From: JANLVJ01 sp031363945
GTDB lineage: Bacteria; Bacteroidota; Bacteroidia; Sphingobacteriales; Sphingobacteriaceae
Direction: 5' to 3'
Assembly: GCA_031363945.1 (NCBI GenBank)
Contig: JANLVJ010000042.1
Span: 1-26,334 of the forward strand
DNA: 26,334 nucleotides
The notes below the pieces were generated by a model. The model was not told where the DNA came from, did no database searches, and was given only the letters and a program-made list of their open reading frames with translations. This document shows positions 23,574 through 26,334 of this stretch, piece after piece. Within the stretch, counting starts at the first letter, position 1. Each line of letters begins with the position of its first letter. Made by a program: the position numbers and the translations under genes.

Positions 23574-23970
23574 ATTGAGTATTACCATGAAAGCGATGGA
23601 TACAAGTGTTCCTGCCTGGAGAATGGCAATTAAAAACAGACCTATAATAGCCTCCCTTTTGTTTCATTCAGACCAAGGCTTTCAGTTTGCAGGCATTGAG
23701 TTCAGAAACGAGCTTTAGTTATGGCCTGTGATTCAAAGCATGAGCCGAAAGGGTAACTGTTGGAATAATTCTGTTGCTGAATCATTCCTTAAGACCATGA
23801 AAACAGAATTATTATACCAGACAAACTATGTCACCATAAAAGAAGCTGAGAGGGCAATATTTGAGTATATTAAGGTTGATTACAACCGGAACCGAAATCA
23901 TTAAACATTGGATTACCATTCCCCGGAAGCCTACGAAGCAGTTCTAACTATGAAAAGAGAATCAGCTTAA
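23565..23970 (+). mobile_element. IS3-family transposase remnant (C-terminal half, two in-frame stops)
   Basis: The plus-strand frame reads LALSITMKAMDTSVPAWRM, then LLFHSDQGFQFAGIEFRNEL (second Asp motif of the DDE domain), a TAG at 23716, LWPVIQSMSRKGNCWNNSVA then ESFLKTMKTELLYQ (the Glu motif), a TAA at 23902, and TLDYHSPEAYEAV, ending at 23970. All parts are in one frame, so only two nonsense codons and the missing N-terminal half explain the loss. The left break coincides with attC-like site 8. It is not the same IS copy as the remnant at 14289-14553, which has different C-terminal sequence. Confidence 0.85.
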
Positions 23971-24026
23971 AATTCCCACAGAAAATAGTTGCAATTCCAA
24001 AATGAATATTTAACATCGCATTAATT

Positions 24027-24911
24027 ATGATATTCAGCATCAGACTATTATTAGTTATAATTCCAATTATACTAATACCGGCATTAACTTTTTCTCAGAC
24101 GACTGCCACAATAAATAAAAATAGTACAATCATCAAAGGCTCTGTAATAGAAGAGATCTCTCACATGCCACTCCCCTATATTAATATTGGAGTTATTGGT
24201 AAACCTATTGGAACAGTTTCAGATTCAACAGGAAACTACAGCCTGACAATTTTTATAGAAAACCTGAAAGATTCATTGCAACTATCTAGCGTTGGGTACG
24301 CGGTTAAACGAATCTTGATTGCTGATCTCATCAGGCAGAATAATGTACCAATTGAGCTAAAAAGAAAACCGATGACCCTAGCAGAAGTGGTAGTCAATGG
24401 TACAAACACAAGAACGCAAATTATTGGTCGGCAAGACAGCGGATTACTTGTGCAGGTTTCAATTCACAGTAAATACAATGCAAAAGCAACAATCGGGTCT
24501 GAAATGGGCATGCTTATTAATCCTGAAAAAAATGGGGCAATGCTTAAAGACTACAACTGGTTTATATCTGCTAATAATTTTAGAAAAATAAAGTTCAGAA
24601 TAAATATTTATTCTGTTAAAAATGGCTTCCCCGATACCTTGATTTATAATAAACCAATTTATTCATCAGTTGAAAATTTTAAAACAGGGTGGACAAAAAT
24701 TAATCTAGAAAACTACCATATAAAGCTTACAGGAGAAGCGGTAATCAGTTTACAATGGTTAGAAGGTATTATGGATAAAGATCAACCTCCCATAACAAGG
24801 ATACCAGCAAGTATTTCTTTTTCTAAGAAATGCTTTGTCAGAATTGCCAGCCAGGATGTGTGGAAGAAAATGAGAGTAAATCTCAGCCAATTTGTAACGG
24901 TATACTATTGA
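24027..24911 (+). CDS. secreted CarboxypepD_reg-like domain protein
   Basis: 294 residues with a signal peptide (cleavage near TFSQ). At about 35-125, IIKGSVIEEISHMPLPYINI then GTVSDSTGNYSLTI, LQLSSVGYAV and MTLAEVVVNG form the carboxypeptidase-D regulatory-like beta-sandwich seen at the N-terminus of TonB-dependent receptors and in many secreted Bacteroidota proteins. The C-terminal part (about 140-294) is beta-rich with no catalytic motif and recalls proteins of unknown function with this domain order. It is outside the cassette array, on the plus strand, about 57 bp after the IS3 remnant. The frame is intact. Its function is unknown; it is probably periplasmic or surface-associated. Confidence 0.82.
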   Translation: MIFSIRLLLVIIPIILIPALTFSQTTATINKNSTIIKGSVIEEISHMPLPYINIGVIGKPIGTVSDSTGNYSLTIFIENLKDSLQLSSVGYAVKRILIADLIRQNNVPIELKRKPMTLAEVVVNGTNTRTQIIGRQDSGLLVQVSIHSKYNAKATIGSEMGMLINPEKNGAMLKDYNWFISANNFRKIKFRINIYSVKNGFPDTLIYNKPIYSSVENFKTGWTKINLENYHIKLTGEAVISLQWLEGIMDKDQPPITRIPASISFSKKCFVRIASQDVWKKMRVNLSQFVTVYY

Positions 24912-25016
24912 CATTTACTATCAGCGTCTTGTCATTATTAGAGAAAACAATCAATTATTTTGTCGTTTTAAAAGAGTAATTAATGATTATTATCGTCTTT
25001 ATACTAGCCGCTTTTC

Positions 25017-25165
25017 ATGAACAACTTATTGCATTGTAGGCAGAAAATGAGATTGGCCCGTTTGCCAGTATTGTGCCTTTGTTATATATAGAGTTTCAGC
25101 CAAACTCCTTAGTATTTGTTGGCATAAACCCTTCTTTCAATGCTAAAGTCCCCGGCCCTTTGTAG
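25017..25165 (+). pseudogene. fragment of a uracil-DNA glycosylase-like gene (N-terminus)
   Basis: From the ATG at 25017, MNNLLH is followed (after one frame change) by AENEIGPFASIVPLLYIEFQ then PNSLVFVGINPSFNAK and a stop at 25165. The FVGINPSFN block is the first active-site motif of small UDG-superfamily proteins. Nothing of the rest of the protein is seen downstream, so this is a 5' fragment. It is different from the glycosylase at 15673. The remainder of 24912-25269 holds no gene I recognise. Confidence 0.5.
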
Positions 25166-25269
25166 ACTTAATCTTAAACGTGGTAAAGAGTAAATATTAT
25201 CGTTTTAGATGTATTTAGACGTTGGCTATACCTTAACGGGAGTAATTAATCCATTATATGTAATTTAGT

Positions 25270-25323
25270 ACCGATAGGGTATATTTAGAGTAATTTAGTT
25301 ATATTTGCACCCTAAAGGGTATA
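25270..25323 (+). promoter_or_regulatory. promoter and operator-like repeats of the hip operon
   Basis: TATATTTG at 25300-25307 fits the Bacteroidota -7 consensus TAnnTTTG, about 20 bp before the hipB ATG. ACCCTAAAGGGT (25309-25320) is a palindrome with a two-base centre. A related half-palindrome, ACCGATAGGGTATA, lies at 25270-25283, so AGGGTATA recurs 40 bp apart (25276 and 25316). Two such sites around a promoter fit autorepression by the HipB dimer; that is an inference. Confidence 0.6.
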
Positions 25324-25326
25324 AAT

Positions 25327-25530
25327 ATGTTATCTGAATTTTTAAAATCAAAACGAAAGGCATTTAACTTCACACAGGAGGTACTTGCAAATAAAGCAGG
25401 CGTGGGTCTTCGGGTGGTTAGAGAAATGGAACAGGGCAAGGCTACATTAAGAATGGATAAGGTTAACCAGGTGTTAGCCCTATTTGGATCTGAATTAGGT
25501 GTAATAACAAAGCAAAAAGGTAATGAGTAA
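25327..25530 (+). CDS. hipB: HipB-like Xre-family antitoxin/repressor
   Basis: 67 residues, a single helix-turn-helix domain: FLKSKRKAFNFTQEVLANKA then GVGLRVVREMEQGK, the Xre/y4mF pattern common for short HipB proteins of Bacteroidota. It binds operators in its own promoter and, in hip systems, takes part in holding the kinase inactive. It starts 20 bp after a TAnnTTTG element that overlaps an operator-like palindrome. Its end (ATGAGTAA) overlaps the start of the next gene by 8 bp, so translation is probably coupled. The frame is intact. Confidence 0.9.
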   Translation: MLSEFLKSKRKAFNFTQEVLANKAGVGLRVVREMEQGKATLRMDKVNQVLALFGSELGVITKQKGNE

Positions 25531-25846
25531 CCGTGGGTTAGTATATTATCAGGATCGGCTTGCCGGTGTTGTAGCCGAAACCGACGAGGGCTACGAATTT
25601 ACCTATAATGCTGAATATTTAAATACTGAAACGGCTAAACCTATTAGTTTAACCTTGCCATTATCAAAAAAGAAATATGCCGATAGGGTTTTGTTCGCTT
25701 TTTTCGACGGTTTAATTTCCGAAGGCTGGTTGCTGAATTTAGCTACCGAGCATTGGAAAGTTAAAAGGAATGACCGTTTCGAGTTATTATTAATGACATG
25801 TAGGGATACCATTGGCGCAGTGACCATCATACCCGAAAACAGATAG
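25523..25846 (+). CDS. hipS: HipS-like protein (HipA N-terminal subdomain)
   Basis: 107 residues corresponding to the N-terminal subdomain 1 of HipA (Couple_hipA): GLVYYQDRLAGVVAETDEGY, ISLTLPLSKKKY, then LFAFFDGLISEGWLLNLA and DRFELLLMTCRDTIGAVTII. In E. coli O127 the tripartite HipBST system has this same subdomain as a separate protein, HipS, which acts as the antitoxin against the kinase HipT. The gene order hipB-hipS-hipT and the lengths match. It overlaps hipB by 8 bp and lies 3 bp before the kinase gene. The frame is intact. That HipS, rather than HipB, neutralises here is inferred by analogy. Confidence 0.85.
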   Translation: MSNRGLVYYQDRLAGVVAETDEGYEFTYNAEYLNTETAKPISLTLPLSKKKYADRVLFAFFDGLISEGWLLNLATEHWKVKRNDRFELLLMTCRDTIGAVTIIPENR

Positions 25847-25849
25847 ATT

Positions 25850-26334
25850 ATGGCAAATTTTTGGTTTTGTTATCAAAATGCAGGGGAAGGTGAGTATCAT
25901 GAAAAATGCTCGAAGAAATTTTTTGGAACAGCTATCCCCCCCCACGCTTGAGCTAAATAATCAGCTGTTAGAGGATTTGGCCGAACAAACGATTAATGCA
26001 AGGATTGCAGTAACGGGTGTTCAACCTAAGCTTTCCGTGGCCCTGGAAAATAGCAAGGAAAATACAAGGCTTACGATAGTTGGCCTTTGGGGAGAATATA
26101 TCCTTAAACCGCAGCAAGAGCAATACCCGATGATGCCGGAAACGGAAGATTTGACGATGCACCTTGCGTCTTTGTTTAAAATACCTATATGCGAACATAC
26201 TTTGTTAAAAGCAACTGATGGCAGCTTGATTTACCTTGCCAAAAGATTTGACCGGGTTAAAGGAAAAAAAATCCATGTTGAAGATTTTTGTCAGCTATCT
26301 GAATTTTTAACTGAGAGCAAATACAAAGGCTCTT
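25850..26334 (+). pseudogene. hipT: HipT/HipA C-terminal kinase, frameshifted in an eight-C tract and cut by the window edge
   Basis: The ATG at 25850 reads MANFWFCYQNAGEGEYHEKC then SKKFFGTAIPP, and a tract of eight C (25936-25943) shifts the frame to a quick stop (TGA). With seven C the reading continues TLELNNQLLEDLAEQTINAR then IAVTGVQPKLSVAL (the Gly-rich loop with its regulatory Ser region), GEYILKPQQEQYPMMPETED, LFKIPICEH, YLAKRFDRV and HVEDFCQL to the window end, all typical of the HipA kinase domain. HipA/HipT kinases phosphorylate aminoacyl-tRNA synthetases and arrest growth. The lesion may be a real inactivation, a phase-variable switch or a sequencing error in a homopolymer. The catalytic C-terminus lies outside the window. 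Confidence 0.8.

Noticed and set aside
5490..23970. Reassignment of TAA to a sense codon
   Set aside because: TAG and TGA also interrupt genes, and TAA ends several intact genes (Sco, oxidase subunits I and II, the cupin at 10647), so decay is the simpler reading.
1..26334. tRNA, rRNA or a replication origin
   Set aside because: I looked for tRNA-like cloverleaf blocks and origin-type repeats by eye and found none that I could support.

Overview
The window looks like chromosomal DNA of a Bacteroidota bacterium, probably near Sphingobacteriaceae (Pedobacter/Mucilaginibacter-like). The grounds are the A+T-rich sequence, the near absence of Shine-Dalgarno motifs, a TAnnTTTG promoter element before the hip operon, a CarboxypepD_reg-like secreted protein, and a SMUG2-like glycosylase. 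The assignment is an inference from family content; there is no rRNA or marker gene here.

Left part (1-12.7 kb), almost all on the minus strand. It begins with the 5' part of a RibD/DHFR-like reductase. A compact B-family (ba3-type) terminal oxidase operon follows, in transcription order: small subunit IIa, CuA subunit II, subunit I, a Sco copper chaperone and a membrane-anchored cytochrome c. Next are an MtfA-like metallopeptidase, a decayed alpha/beta hydrolase, an intact secreted prolyl oligopeptidase, a 42-bp tandem repeat, a decayed sugar-phosphate isomerase-like gene, a small secreted protein with a cupin, a TPR protein and a decayed O-methyltransferase.

Middle part (about 12.8-23.6 kb): the most interesting region. 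A family of roughly 75-200-bp imperfect palindromes separates short gene blocks. The right end of one palindrome is the inverse complement of the left end of the NEXT palindrome (8-10 bp, several perfect), so each gene block carries its own matching ends. This is the logic of integron gene cassettes bounded by attC sites. Most genes lie on the minus strand with stops 4-34 bp from one boundary and starts about 40-120 bp from the other, as expected of cassettes. No integrase gene is visible, so this is best called an integron-like cassette array lacking an integrase (CALIN-like). Cargo: a three-gene block (SMUG2-like glycosylase, DUF488, HVA1/DUF2945), a cupin, a DUF433/DUF5615 toxin-antitoxin pair, a CPBP protease, a YtcJ-like amidohydrolase, a block with no long ORF, a DEAD-box helicase and a MazF-type toxin-antitoxin pair. 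IS3-family remnants flank the array, and one cuts its last palindrome. A candidate structured RNA with a terminator lies just left of the array.

Right part (23.6-26.3 kb), plus strand: an IS3 transposase remnant, a secreted CarboxypepD_reg-like protein, a glycosylase fragment and a HipBST-like operon that runs off the window. Its kinase gene is frameshifted in an eight-C tract.

Gene decay is unusually heavy. At least ten in-frame nonsense codons (TAA, TAG and TGA) interrupt otherwise collinear reading frames. All three toxin genes are damaged while their partner antitoxins look intact.
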